DNA from: CAVQDV01 sp963711375
GTDB taxonomy: Bacteria; Pseudomonadota; Gammaproteobacteria; Coxiellales; Coxiellaceae
NCBI GenBank assembly: GCA_963711375.1
Contig: CAVQDV010000005.1
Location: 1-64,000 of the forward strand
Direction: 5' to 3'
Length of the DNA: 64,000 bases
The position numbers were made by a program, and so were the translations under genes. The stretch's first letter is position 1. Each line of letters opens with the position of its first letter. The notes under the pieces were generated by a model that saw only the letters and a list, made by a program, of their open reading frames with translations, was not told the DNA's origin and searched no databases. Shown one piece after another: positions 18,781-28,225 of the stretch.

Positions 18781-19758
18781 ATGAAAAAATATTCAACAAT
18801 TTTATCGCTTTCATTACTCAGTTTATTTGGTAGCACTGCTTATGCCGCACATCGACATGTAGTAGGTCTCCAGGGTCCTTGGATGACCGGACCTTTGTTA
18901 GCCCCATCGGGTTCAGCGGTTCCCGTGAACAATTTCAACGTCGAATTTTATACCTTTTATACCCCTAGCTTTGGTTCCTACTCGAATTCTTGGCAATTTG
19001 CTCGCGCTCCCAAAACCCTTTCTACTAATATGACGACTTTAATTTCCTATGGTCTCGTCAAAAATATTGATATTGAGGCCATAGTTCCTTACAACTTTAA
19101 CTCGAGAAGCGGTCAATATGCCTCTAGTTATGGCGATTTAAGCTTTGATGTGGGCTTTCAATTTATGGAAGGTACAGTTAAAGACTGGAAACCCAGTATG
19201 CGCTTGATGTTGGCAGAGACTATTCCATCAGGCCGTTTCAATAATTTAGATCCCCTACTTAATGGCGCAGATTCATTTGGTGGTGGTGCCTATCTAACGA
19301 CCATGACTTTAATCATTCAAAAACTGCGCGAACTCTCAAATGGTCATTTTTTAAGCACACGTTTAGCTCTAGGCTATACCCTTCCGAGTGATGTCAGTGT
19401 ACGCAATATTAATGCTTATGGCGGCGCTATTGGGACGAATGGTGTTGTGAGCTTGGGAAGTCGATTTACTGCCGATTTAGCCTTTGAGTATACATTGACT
19501 CAGCACTGGGTTCCCGCGGTCGACATTTTTTATGCCAATGGGGCTGCAAGTAGTTTTAGTGGGACGGCTGGGTTGTTGCCCTCAGGCTTAGCAGCGCCAA
19601 ATTCTTCCCCATCCTCCGCTTCGATAAGCCTTGCTCCCGCTTTGGAATATAATTTTAATTCCCGCGTTGGTATTATCGCCGGAACTTGGTTTACTGTCAC
19701 AGGAAGAAATAGTGGCCAGTTTTCTGCTGTCGTTGGCGCGCTTAATGTTTATTATTAA
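18781..19758 (+). CDS. Predicted outer-membrane beta-barrel protein
   Basis: 325 residues with a clear signal peptide (MKKYSTILSLSLLSLFGSTAYA|AHRH). The mature part is rich in alternating polar/aromatic strands: NFNVEFYTFYTPSFG, NIDIEAIVPYNFN, GDLSFDVGFQFMEG and RFTADLAFEYTL. It ends in an aromatic residue (VYY), as outer-membrane barrels do for Bam recognition. No enzymatic motif is seen. It resembles the hypothetical transporter-like barrels of Legionella and Coxiella relatives, but no specific family is claimed. A consensus-like promoter precedes it and a perfect stem-loop begins at its stop codon. Confidence 0.75.
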   Translation: MKKYSTILSLSLLSLFGSTAYAAHRHVVGLQGPWMTGPLLAPSGSAVPVNNFNVEFYTFYTPSFGSYSNSWQFARAPKTLSTNMTTLISYGLVKNIDIEAIVPYNFNSRSGQYASSYGDLSFDVGFQFMEGTVKDWKPSMRLMLAETIPSGRFNNLDPLLNGADSFGGGAYLTTMTLIIQKLRELSNGHFLSTRLALGYTLPSDVSVRNINAYGGAIGTNGVVSLGSRFTADLAFEYTLTQHWVPAVDIFYANGAASSFSGTAGLLPSGLAAPNSSPSSASISLAPALEYNFNSRVGIIAGTWFTVTGRNSGQFSAVVGALNVYY

Positions 19759-19793
19759 CCAGCAATTCCCGCTTCAGCGGGAATTGCTGGTTA
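19756..19793. terminator. Perfect 17-bp hairpin shared by convergent genes
   Basis: Arms 19756-19772 and 19777-19793 are perfectly complementary around the loop TTCA. The left arm begins at the stop codon of the outer-membrane protein. The right arm ends one base before the stop codon of the convergent methyltransferase. The core CCCGC/GCGGG is the same as in the REP-like units. It probably ends transcription on both strands. Confidence 0.75.
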
Positions 19794-21341
19794 TTAGCCT
19801 GACAATAATTTCAATTTTGGCAAAAGCTTAGTCATCACTTCTGTGCTGAGAGCTTGGCAATATTGGCTAAGCGAGTCATCAAATCCAATGACTTCACCGG
19901 CCATTGAAATCTCTATTTTTTTACGCTTGATCGAGGTCTCCAATCGTTCCGCTAAGTTCTTACTATTCCCAACAGCCTCTGCGCACTCTAACAGGGCCAA
20001 GGCCTGTATAGGCTGGATAATTACCCCATTACCTAATATCTCACTAGGTAAGGCACGTTCTTGCCATTCATCAATGATCAATTTCAATATTCGTTCTAAA
20101 CTTGGGCTGATAAACGATTTGGAATCGTTGATAGTAATCTTATTTTTTTGAGCGTAGGGAGAAAGTATTCCTCCCGCAACTAAAAAAATTACATTACGAA
20201 TTATTTCCCCTTCGTCATGCTTTCCTGCCGCAACCTCATTCATTATTTCACGGATCGACATTGAACCCTTCTGCATTAAGGCTCGCACCTTCTGAATAAA
20301 ATCTTCATTAAAAGTAATGATGCCGCGAGGAACTTTAATTTTATTGCTTATTTGATTAGCATCGTCTATACAGCCCACGATTATTTCTTGCATATTTTCG
20401 AAAATAGCCGTTTTATTAAGAATATGCTCTCCTCTCACAAAAACATCTCGTCGAAAACGTTTATTCATCGCAAAATCACTGCATAATTGACGCTGACGCG
20501 AAGCGGTAAGTGCATTAATCGCATTATTGGAATTATTATCAAGCTCCAGCATGGGATGATTATCAACCAAGGTCGCGCTACCTAAAAAATATAGGCCAAG
20601 CTCTTGCATCTGATCTGCTATATCAACCGAATAAAAAATCTCCCACGCACTGTTCAAAAATTCATGCGCCAAATAATGACCGGATTCTTTTAGCATGGAA
20701 TCCAAGGCTAGGCGAGCGGGTGGATTTGTCTTAAAATAAGCAGAATTTTCGCTCATTTGATGCAATTTTTTTAGTGCCTTCTCAGAACGTTCGGCCGCAT
20801 CACCCTGCTCCGTTTCTGAAAGCTCCACCAATAATTTTCGTATTGGCAGCTCAACCAAACACCCCGGAAAACAATTATAACTAATGTAAACCATTCCCCC
20901 CTTCTTTAATTTTTTATCAATAATATTGAGTATCGCCTGACGGGACTCATGCTCAACCCAACTATAAACACCGTGTAAAACAATAAAGTCAAAATCCGGA
21001 AGATTTCGGGTCAGCAAGTTTTCAAATGGGTCTTCATAAAAAATAAGATTATTAATTTGGCACTTTTTAGCGATGCTCTTCGCTTTTTCGATATGCAAAG
21101 GATTAAAATCACAAGCGTGAAAATCCGCATTTGGAAAAGCAGCAGCATTTGTTATAACAGAATGTCCGAATCCACATCCTAGCTCTAAATAAGTGAAGGA
21201 TTGATTAAGATCAATTGGATGCCCACCGTTTGTAACGGCAACATAATTAAGCCAAACGGGGGAAAGTTCTTTGTAAAACTTATCGGCGTAAGTGGTATCG
21301 CTAACATAGCCTTTTAATGATAAGGAATTTTTCATTATCAT
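19794..21341 (-). CDS. SAM-dependent methyltransferase with C-terminal regulatory domain
   Basis: 515 residues. The N-terminal 200 residues are a class I methyltransferase: motif I LELGCGFGHSV at about residues 52-62, an acidic motif II region HACDFNPLHIEKAKSIAK, and FDFIVLHGVYSWVEHESRQ. From about residue 215 onward the sequence matches the methyltransferase-regulatory-domain type, including YLAHEFLNSAWEIFYS. The last third is helical. Proteins of this build are common in Legionella and rickettsial genomes, sometimes next to surface polysaccharide or S-layer genes. The substrate is unknown. It is convergent with the outer-membrane barrel gene. Confidence 0.82.
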   Translation of the reverse strand: MIMKNSLSLKGYVSDTTYADKFYKELSPVWLNYVAVTNGGHPIDLNQSFTYLELGCGFGHSVITNAAAFPNADFHACDFNPLHIEKAKSIAKKCQINNLIFYEDPFENLLTRNLPDFDFIVLHGVYSWVEHESRQAILNIIDKKLKKGGMVYISYNCFPGCLVELPIRKLLVELSETEQGDAAERSEKALKKLHQMSENSAYFKTNPPARLALDSMLKESGHYLAHEFLNSAWEIFYSVDIADQMQELGLYFLGSATLVDNHPMLELDNNSNNAINALTASRQRQLCSDFAMNKRFRRDVFVRGEHILNKTAIFENMQEIIVGCIDDANQISNKIKVPRGIITFNEDFIQKVRALMQKGSMSIREIMNEVAAGKHDEGEIIRNVIFLVAGGILSPYAQKNKITINDSKSFISPSLERILKLIIDEWQERALPSEILGNGVIIQPIQALALLECAEAVGNSKNLAERLETSIKRKKIEISMAGEVIGFDDSLSQYCQALSTEVMTKLLPKLKLLSG

Positions 21342-21651
21342 ATTGCACCGGTAAACACTTCTATCACAAACATGCTACAAAAATTACCTATTTCAAAAGC
21401 CCAATCCTCAATCACGCCAGACCTTTCAAATGGGGCATGAATAAGAAAATGAACTTGCATATTGACCTCCGATTAGGTAAGTAAAATAAATTTGAACAGT
21501 TTAAACACTTTAAGACGATCTGGTTCGAAACGCAACACACAAAATAAAATAGCTCAAGTCTGGAATAATCCCTATGCTTATTGAGTGAAAAAAGGAGATC
21601 GCGCATCCTTAGAATGATTTTCCATTACAGTAGGGACTGAGTAATCCCTAA

Positions 21652-22869
21652 CTACAGTGTGATGCTCGCATCTGAAGGGCTCGGTATTAAGATATTTTCT
21701 TTATTGGGTTTCAACATAAGTGGACGTCGGAGTCGGAACAGAATTTCTCGCAATCTTTTATTGATTGGCTGAGAATAGAATTTTGCAATTCCGCCTGCAA
21801 GAAGTGCTGATGCAAGAAAAAATACAGCCATCCAAAGAAGTTTGGTGTAATTCCCAAGTGATTCAGGGCCACAAATTTCTTTCATAAACGCCAAAATAAT
21901 AATGTGAAATAAATACAATTCATAGCTGTTTTTACCGAACCATCTAATGATCTTAGCTATTATGTTCGTTGAATTTTTTGGAGGAAAGCCTTCTCTGCTC
22001 GCCGTAATGAGTAATATTGCCGTACCTATTGCCATTAATGAAAAGCCAAAAACCACATTCTGCATAATCCCAGAATATAGATAAACTGAGACCAGCAATA
22101 ATCCAGCAGCATATTGTGAAATAGTTCCAATCCATTTTCTGAATTGTATTTTTCTTGCAATCATTGCCGCGCAACAGCCGATAGCAATGGCATCAAAACA
22201 AGAAAGATAGCCATAGACCGCTACAGTTTCATTATGATCGTAATGATTTCTGTATATCGGAGCGATGACCATAAGAGCAATCAGGAAAAGAGCGATGAGT
22301 CGTGTTTTTTTGAATATCAAACATACTATCGGGAACGCAATGTAAAATATCTCTTCAACGGATAGAGACCAAAGAATATTTAGACAATAATTGAAATAGC
22401 CCATTTTTGCCATTAACACATTATGCCAAAAAGTCATAATCTAAAATACGGCAAGAGAAAGAGATACGCTATTTTCCTTATTTTCAAAAATCGGTATATG
22501 AAGGAAATTAAAAAGAACGATCAGGCTTAACACTAAAATCAAGCATGGCATAATCCTGGAAAACCGGTAAATATAGAAGCCTAGTAAATCGATTTTCCCA
22601 AACGATGCATATCGCTCAAGCGTGGTCGAAGTAATAAGAAAACCAGAGATCACGAAAAACATTGTGACACCGTAATTCCCATTACTTGCAATCCTTTTGA
22701 TAAAATCAAGGGAAAAAATATTGCTGAGAGCACTTTGGTCTATGTGATAAGCCAGGTTAAAATGCAAAACCAGAACAGCCAAAATAGCGAGACCTCTCAG
22801 CAAATCGATACGCGGATTCCGATAATTGGGCTGAATCATGTTTGATCTTTGGCTGTTTTTCATGTCCAC
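21652..22869 (-). pseudogene. Acyltransferase family 3 (OafA/YrhL-like), interrupted by an amber codon
   Basis: One continuous frame of about 405 codons is interrupted only by TAG at 22441-22443. The first part has the family start PRIDLLRGLAILAVLVLHFN and FFVISGFLITSTTLER. The second part continues in the same frame with ILWSLSVEEIFYIAFPIVC, the conserved VEEIFY signature, followed by further membrane helices. Acyltransferase-3 proteins O-acetylate surface polysaccharides or lipid A from the inner membrane. A single base change explains the break, so the inactivation looks recent, unless the codon is misread or a sequencing error. No glycosyltransferase neighbours are seen. Confidence 0.85.
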
Positions 22870-23146
22870 TATGATACTCTTCGAACCTTAAGGGAGCATT
22901 AAGGCACAGAAATTTTTTTGCACTGAAAAAATGAATCTTAAAAGAAATTTCATTAAAATCAAATAGGTATTCCATCATTCATCAGCCCAATATGCTCGTG
23001 AAAAATCTGGCACCATTCTATTCTCCATGAATTCCATTATAGAAATCTCACAAAAGCGGCTTTTGGCTATTTTGTGAGTTTACATCCTAACTTCGCTTTT
23101 ATAGCAGATCAAAAGGCTGTTTGTGTCGATGAAAATAAAAGCACTT

Positions 23147-23851
23147 TTAAGATACAATATAACTTTCGACGACATAATAGTGATTACCAAGGGAATAAAT
23201 AGAATAGTAACCAGGATATGAAGCCCCTTCTTTTGAGCTTTCTTTGCGGGCCCAAATTTCGCTTATTTCCGTAGCCTTGCCCTGATGGAAATGATTGCCA
23301 TCGCCCGATATTATTGCTTTTCGCGACATCCATTCGGAAGATTGTTTAGGGAATTTAATCTCATCACTTTCATCGTAAACAATATAGATATCAGCATCCA
23401 TCGCGAACTCTCCATACCTCGACAGAAAGAAAATACCTTGGCGAGGGCCTTTGTCATTCGGCAATTTTGCGAGTTCTTTTACATATGTGCTCCGTAATGT
23501 ATAGAAATGCATTCGTTCTGCGAATGGTTTTATGGCTAAATCTAAGTAAAAATAATTAAAAATGGCAATTAATGGTAATATAACTGCAAGGATCATCATT
23601 CGAAATCGTATACCTCGGTGTGGAAGCACCATCGAAATAAGCAAACCAATAGCGAAAAGAAGCGACGAGCCCGCCAAGAAATAAAAAAATAACCAAAAAA
23701 AATCATAAGTAGAGGGAAACTTGGAAAACCAGTATAAAAAGTCTAGTAGAGGGAATAAAATACACAGTCCAAGCGCATAGCACCCCAGTAGCCGGGGGTA
23801 TTTTTTGATGAATCGGTTGGGTAGCGGCGAAGTGGTGTTTTCAGGTTTCAT
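23147..23851 (-). CDS. Membrane protein of unknown function
   Basis: 234 residues. Three hydrophobic segments lie in the first half: LGCYALGLCILFPLLDFLYWF, FFWLFFYFLAGSSLLFAIGLLISMVL and MMILAVILPLIAIFNYFYLDL. A soluble C-terminal domain of about 125 residues follows (MHFYTLRSTYVKELAKL, FLSRYGEFAMDADIYIVYDES, a final YSLGNHYYVVESYIVS). The soluble part would face the periplasm or cytoplasm depending on topology, and I see no known motif. It sits between two decayed genes. It is kept as a real gene because the frame is long and the segments are coherent. Confidence 0.65.
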   Translation of the reverse strand: MKPENTTSPLPNRFIKKYPRLLGCYALGLCILFPLLDFLYWFSKFPSTYDFFWLFFYFLAGSSLLFAIGLLISMVLPHRGIRFRMMILAVILPLIAIFNYFYLDLAIKPFAERMHFYTLRSTYVKELAKLPNDKGPRQGIFFLSRYGEFAMDADIYIVYDESDEIKFPKQSSEWMSRKAIISGDGNHFHQGKATEISEIWARKESSKEGASYPGYYSIYSLGNHYYVVESYIVS

Positions 23852-23915
23852 GCTATCATTTCACTCATTCTAATTTTCATTTTAGCCGCTAATTATAGAT
23901 TACCACTTGATCATG

Positions 23916-24237
23916 TCAATAGGTGGGCCCTAACAGCCGACCAGCAAAACGACTCATAGCCGCTTGCGCATTTCTCGGATCGTCAGCCGCTAAATTCAAT
24001 AATTCTAGAGAAATCGTGTTTACTCCTAAATCTTGCCACCTGGCAATATGATTTTCATGGGCAACGTCGAAGGGATCTAAAAAACCCATCATTACAGCCC
24101 CATCTGGAAGCAATTTATTTTCTAATTTTTCGCGCACTTTATTAGGACGTTTTACTCGTAAAATTAAATAATTAGGCGGAAAACCTTCTAACATGGGTAA
24201 TTAAAGGATCATTTAATTCAACACCAATTTTCGTCAT
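23916..24237 (-). pseudogene. Fragment of alanine dehydrogenase / NAD(P) transhydrogenase alpha N-terminal domain
   Basis: The minus-strand reading starts MTKIGVELNDPLIT at 24237, then shifts frame. It continues YLILRVKRPNKVREKLENKL, PDGAVMMGFLDPFDV and LAADDPRNAQAAMSRFAG. The run from the VKRP segment through the GFLDP turn to the PR-AQ-MS helix matches the N-terminal substrate domain of the alanine dehydrogenase/PntA family, where the last motif is PRISRAQ-like. Most of the domain and the whole NAD-binding half are missing, and the first and second parts are in different frames. It is a remnant with no expected activity. Confidence 0.55.
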
Positions 24238-24532
24238 GTCCACCTCTATTTAATATATAATCAGTCACTGCTTCACAATGACTAGCCAAGTTAAAATTCG
24301 CTAATTTGACATTAATTTTTGAAGATTAAGATATACCTTTTAATGACCAGCATTACAACAAAAAGCGAGATTCTTGAGGGGCTAATGGACATACTAGCCT
24401 CAGCCCAAAGCAGCATTGAAGGAGCTCAAACGACCCCGATAGGGATAAAATCTTCCCTTTAATGGTTAAAAATAGTACAATCCTGGAGGTAATTGGCAAG
24501 GCGATGAAAAACAACAAGTTAAAGAGATAGTT

Positions 24533-26515
24533 ATGCGAGATCGACAAAGAACAATAAGTTTGAATATAAAAGCAAGCGCCACCACCATCAATGAAACGGT
24601 TCACAATGCCACAAAAGGTATAACGATTCACCCTGAATTGGAAACCCCTGAAAATATTCGGGCTCCCGAAGTCTATAAGCGATTTCAAAATTTAGAAGCA
24701 AAAGAAAAGTTCCGTCATGAGTTACTTTCCCAATTAAACCAATCATGGACCGAGCAGTTCGGAATAGAGGATGCCCTACAATTAAAAAATCAGTTTAGTG
24801 CTCTGGCTCAAACTATGGATGATACTGGCGCACTCATTATCGGTGATTTAATTGATAAATCGGAATTTTCAAAATTGGTCAAACACTATGACAAAATGTT
24901 AGCTGAATTTGGTAGTAAAAGTTGGATTCATTCTTATATTAATCTCGCAAATCACCCTGATTTTCTAAGTAACCAAGAGTTTAGTGATGCTTTTTTACAT
25001 CCCTTGCTGATAGCGCTTATTTCCTTTCGTATTGGCGGAGCAATTCGTATTGTAGATGGCCGAGGTAAAAATGCGGAGCCTATTTCAGTACTTGCTCAAG
25101 ATAATATGTTGCATATTGATAATACACCATTTAATGATGAATATAAGATTCTTGTTAAATGGGAAAAAGGAAAAGCTAGCGGTCCGAATGGGCAGAATTT
25201 CGTTTTTTTACCCGGCACACATAAAGGTGCCCGTAATTGTTTAAAAGACAGTGCGAATAAAGTTTGGTCGTCTGAAAATGCTTCTATTTTTATTACAGAA
25301 GAAAATGTCGAAAAATTATTTAAGATGCAAAAAAAATTACTGGGATCAGAGAATCCCGTTGTAGTAGAAGCACATCATGCCAGCAAACCACTTTCGACAG
25401 CTTTTTCTGCTGGATCGCTGGTGCATCATCGATACCGTACGCTCAAAGGTTGTTCGCGCAGTTGCGTCATTATTGCATTTCAACGTGCTGGTGATAATCC
25501 AGGTCAATTTATGGCACCAGAGCATGTAGAAAAATTTTCCAAAAAGGGTGATGTCACCAGCTATTTATTTGGTTATCAGTGCAAAGAAACTGAATCCAAT
25601 TTTATTAATGCATTAGTAGAGCAGTCGCGAAAAATTGCCGGTAAATTATTTGAATTAAAGGACGAAGCTTGTAGTGCAGAAATTGTTCCGCAACAAGTTA
25701 AAGAACTTTCAAAATCTGAAATGGAACAATGGATGGAGTTATCGACCAGTGCCCCCACAGTTGAAAACGTAAAGATGACAGCAGGAGATTATTTACAGTT
25801 AGGCGTAACGCTACCTGAAAAGGAGTTTTGTTCACTCCTCGTAAAAATGATGATGTATGATAAACACGGTCCCTTAGATTTGATTCTTTACAGTGACAAT
25901 CATGAGGAAATTCGTAAGTGGGCACGTAATCGTATTCGAGAAATGCGAATCGATCGTTTGGTAGAACGCCTTAAATTGCGCGTGTCCGATGTTGAGCAGC
26001 CTGGTATGGATAAATTACTGACACCACAACAGTTAAAAGACACATCAAATAAATTAATCAATTTACTGGATGCAATACCTACCGAAATTATGAATAAAAT
26101 TAATTTAGATAAAGATGAAACAATTTCAGGAACAGACGCTTATCGTTCATTGCGTCAGCTTATTAATGATTTAGGCGAATCGGTCATGCGCTGTGTAAGT
26201 CGCCAAGGATTTTTATCAACCAGCCTCTTTTTATTTTGGACATGTGATGAATTGTCTAAATTTCAAGGTGGTCAATCCGCAGAGCTTCAACAAATCGGTC
26301 AGAAATTATTGAATCATTATTTGTCAATGGCGATTGTTATAACGCTAAAATTCGCGCTCGACAAAAATTTATGTACAAGTGTTAAAGCCTTATATAATGG
26401 TGAATTTGGTTTGTTCACTGATTATTACAAGGCAAGCATCATAGAGAATCGTCACCAAGATGCGAGCTCACAGCATGAATATGATAAGCAATTTGGTTTA
26501 ATCATCAGCAATTGA
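24533..26515 (+). CDS. Large phytanoyl-CoA-dioxygenase-like (Fe(II)/2-oxoglutarate) protein
   Basis: 660 residues, far longer than typical PhyH enzymes. Residues 90-330 resemble a double-stranded beta-helix oxygenase: NMLHIDNTPF supplies the His-x-Asp pair (H194, D196), and SLVHHRYRTLKGCSRS supplies the distal His (298/299) and a candidate 2-oxoglutarate Arg. NFVFLPGTHKGARN between them is typical of PhyH-like folds. The C-terminal ~330 residues are helical with no family I recognise. No signal peptide. Hydroxylation of a small molecule or host protein is possible. It stands alone between a decayed gene and a convergent phosphoribosyltransferase. Confidence 0.6.
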   Translation: MRDRQRTISLNIKASATTINETVHNATKGITIHPELETPENIRAPEVYKRFQNLEAKEKFRHELLSQLNQSWTEQFGIEDALQLKNQFSALAQTMDDTGALIIGDLIDKSEFSKLVKHYDKMLAEFGSKSWIHSYINLANHPDFLSNQEFSDAFLHPLLIALISFRIGGAIRIVDGRGKNAEPISVLAQDNMLHIDNTPFNDEYKILVKWEKGKASGPNGQNFVFLPGTHKGARNCLKDSANKVWSSENASIFITEENVEKLFKMQKKLLGSENPVVVEAHHASKPLSTAFSAGSLVHHRYRTLKGCSRSCVIIAFQRAGDNPGQFMAPEHVEKFSKKGDVTSYLFGYQCKETESNFINALVEQSRKIAGKLFELKDEACSAEIVPQQVKELSKSEMEQWMELSTSAPTVENVKMTAGDYLQLGVTLPEKEFCSLLVKMMMYDKHGPLDLILYSDNHEEIRKWARNRIREMRIDRLVERLKLRVSDVEQPGMDKLLTPQQLKDTSNKLINLLDAIPTEIMNKINLDKDETISGTDAYRSLRQLINDLGESVMRCVSRQGFLSTSLFLFWTCDELSKFQGGQSAELQQIGQKLLNHYLSMAIVITLKFALDKNLCTSVKALYNGEFGLFTDYYKASIIENRHQDASSQHEYDKQFGLIISN

Positions 26516-26576
26516 CTTCCTTAGCTCGAAAATACGGATTCCCGAGGGCGCACGGTCCCTACTGTTTCCTGCCCCT

Positions 26577-27188
26577 TCAAGCAGCTGAGTAAAGCTTTTC
26601 GCTTTTTAAACAATTTAATTCTTTTTCGCTTAGCTTATCCTGCAAAAAATCAACAACTTCTTTAAAACTTGCAATAGCCAAGGTTTGAATGTTGAATTCT
26701 TTTAATTTCTTTATCGCTGATAAATCTCGATACGCACTAACGATGCAATAATTTACAATTCCTCCTTTTGCCCTTATTTTCTGAGCAGATTCAATGATAG
26801 TCCCGCCGGTTGAAGTCATATCATCAATTATAACAATTTCTTTACTGATATCGCCGTAGATATCTTGTTTTGTGCCGTGTTCCAAAGGGTTTGATTTAAC
26901 AACCACAATATCTACATTAGCATATGTGCTTATCGCGCCAGCAATAATTGGGCTCATAATGGAGTCCACGACTGCAATTTGAAAATCAGTCAAAACGGTT
27001 TTAATTTTCGCAGTAAATGCTTTTGCAACTACTAACAGGAATTCAGACTTGGTAAGAAATTGACGATGGTTGAGGTAGATATGACTTCGCTTACCTGATC
27101 TCAATTCAAAAGGCTCATCCTTAATCAAAAATGCGCCAGTTTCATAGACGGCATCTATGTATTGTTTTTTTAAATCGTCAAATTTCAT
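26577..27188 (-). CDS. Orotate-phosphoribosyltransferase-like protein (PyrE family)
   Basis: 203 residues with a type I phosphoribosyltransferase fold. The 13-residue PRPP-binding motif is EIVIIDDMTSTGGT at about residues 116-129. Before it come YETGAFLIKDEPFELRSGKRSHIYLNHRQFL, like the OPRT N-terminus, and a Lys-rich KSNPLEHGTKQ loop. It could make OMP from orotate, or act on another base as a salvage enzyme. It is transcribed divergently from a TrmB-type regulator across a gap of about 140 bp with TGTCA palindromes, suggesting that regulator controls it. That pairing makes a specialised or regulated PRTase more likely than the housekeeping pyrE. Confidence 0.8.
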   Translation of the reverse strand: MKFDDLKKQYIDAVYETGAFLIKDEPFELRSGKRSHIYLNHRQFLTKSEFLLVVAKAFTAKIKTVLTDFQIAVVDSIMSPIIAGAISTYANVDIVVVKSNPLEHGTKQDIYGDISKEIVIIDDMTSTGGTIIESAQKIRAKGGIVNYCIVSAYRDLSAIKKLKEFNIQTLAIASFKEVVDFLQDKLSEKELNCLKSEKLYSAA

Positions 27189-27237
27189 GTCATTTTCTCC
27201 TTAAATTTTTAAAAAGTCTATTTCTACTGAAGAAAAA

Positions 27238-27254
27238 TGTCAATAAAAATGACA
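27238..27254. promoter_or_regulatory. TGTCA-N7-TGACA inverted repeat (candidate regulator site)
   Basis: Between the divergent PRTase and TrmB genes lies the inverted repeat TGTCA-ATAAAAA-TGACA, flanked by A-rich arms that extend the symmetry. The half-site TGTCA recurs at about 27279-27283 and 27292-27296 and near the PRTase start at 27188-27192. A shared regulator binding here could control both genes. No binding data exist. Confidence 0.4.
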
Positions 27255-27331
27255 GTTTCAAAACAAACTTGAAGAAATGTCATATTTTTTGTGTCATAAT
27301 GCTGCACTTTGATCGCTCAAGGAGTCGTTCA

Positions 27332-28069
27332 GTGGACAAAATTTCATCCGAAAAATTGATGGCAATAGGCTTATCTGAAAAAGAAGCTTTAATCTATTTG
27401 ACGACACTGGAGCATGGCGTATCATCGATTGTTCAGTTATCGCAAATGACCGGTATTAAACGAAGCACCGTTTATACTGTTTTAGATCGCCTAATAAGTC
27501 AGGGACTCATCCACACAGAAACCGTCGGTGTAAAAAAAAATTATGCAGCAGAAGACCCTGAAAAATTAAAGGATTTATTAGATAACAAGCAAATTATGCT
27601 CGATGAAATGTTGCCGGAATTGTCTGCCATGTTTCAGCAATTGAAGGGCAGCGATAGTTTTATTAAACATTTCCATGGAATTTCTGGGGTTAGAACTGTT
27701 TATCGACAATTACTATCAGAATTGAAACCCAACGATGAATATTTTGTGATTTCTGATGTGGAGAAGTGGTTAAAAATGGATGAAAAATTTTTCCGCCAGT
27801 ATTTACGAAGAAGAGCGAAATTACAGCTAGACATTCGCGTTATTTTGCAAAGCACACAGCAAGCAAAAGAACATTTTGGCCACCAAAGTGAATATAATTT
27901 TAAAGTAAAATTGATTTCGAAGCATGTTAACCTGACTTCCACAATCGTGATAGTTCCACACAAAATAATTTTCACTCAAACAGTCAGCCCTTATTTATCC
28001 ATTGTTGTAGAAAATAAAAGTCTCGTTCAAACTCATCAAGCCATTTTCCAGATACTCTGGAACAGTTGA
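27332..28069 (+). CDS. TrmB-family transcriptional regulator
   Basis: About 245 residues. The N-terminal winged helix reads IGLSEKEALIYLTTLEHGVSSIVQLSQMTGIKRSTVYTVLDRLISQGLI, a textbook TrmB HTH (PF01978 type). It is followed by a short coiled coil and an effector-like C-terminal domain (GVRTVYRQLL, then LRRRAKLQLDIRVIL). TrmB proteins are sugar-responsive regulators best known from archaea and are uncommon in gammaproteobacteria. I chose GTG at 27332 because AAGGAG lies 7 bp upstream; an ATG at 27299 is an alternative. It faces the PRTase gene divergently. Confidence 0.85.
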   Translation: MDKISSEKLMAIGLSEKEALIYLTTLEHGVSSIVQLSQMTGIKRSTVYTVLDRLISQGLIHTETVGVKKNYAAEDPEKLKDLLDNKQIMLDEMLPELSAMFQQLKGSDSFIKHFHGISGVRTVYRQLLSELKPNDEYFVISDVEKWLKMDEKFFRQYLRRRAKLQLDIRVILQSTQQAKEHFGHQSEYNFKVKLISKHVNLTSTIVIVPHKIIFTQTVSPYLSIVVENKSLVQTHQAIFQILWNS

Positions 28070-28225
28070 ACGTCTGATTCCCGCATCACTTTTATCACAT
28101 GCCAATTGTTAAAGCTTTTGTTAACATTTGGAACATGACAAAATTGACGGCCAATCCGTTCAAATTCAGCAATCCCGACGAGGAGGACTGCTTTGAAGAC
28201 CATAAGGTTTGGGATTCTTCTAAAT

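Noticed and set aside
21412..21606. 64-codon minus-strand frame between the methyltransferase and the acyltransferase
   Set aside because: No ribosome-binding site, no recognisable motif, high Cys/Phe content and no support beyond being open.
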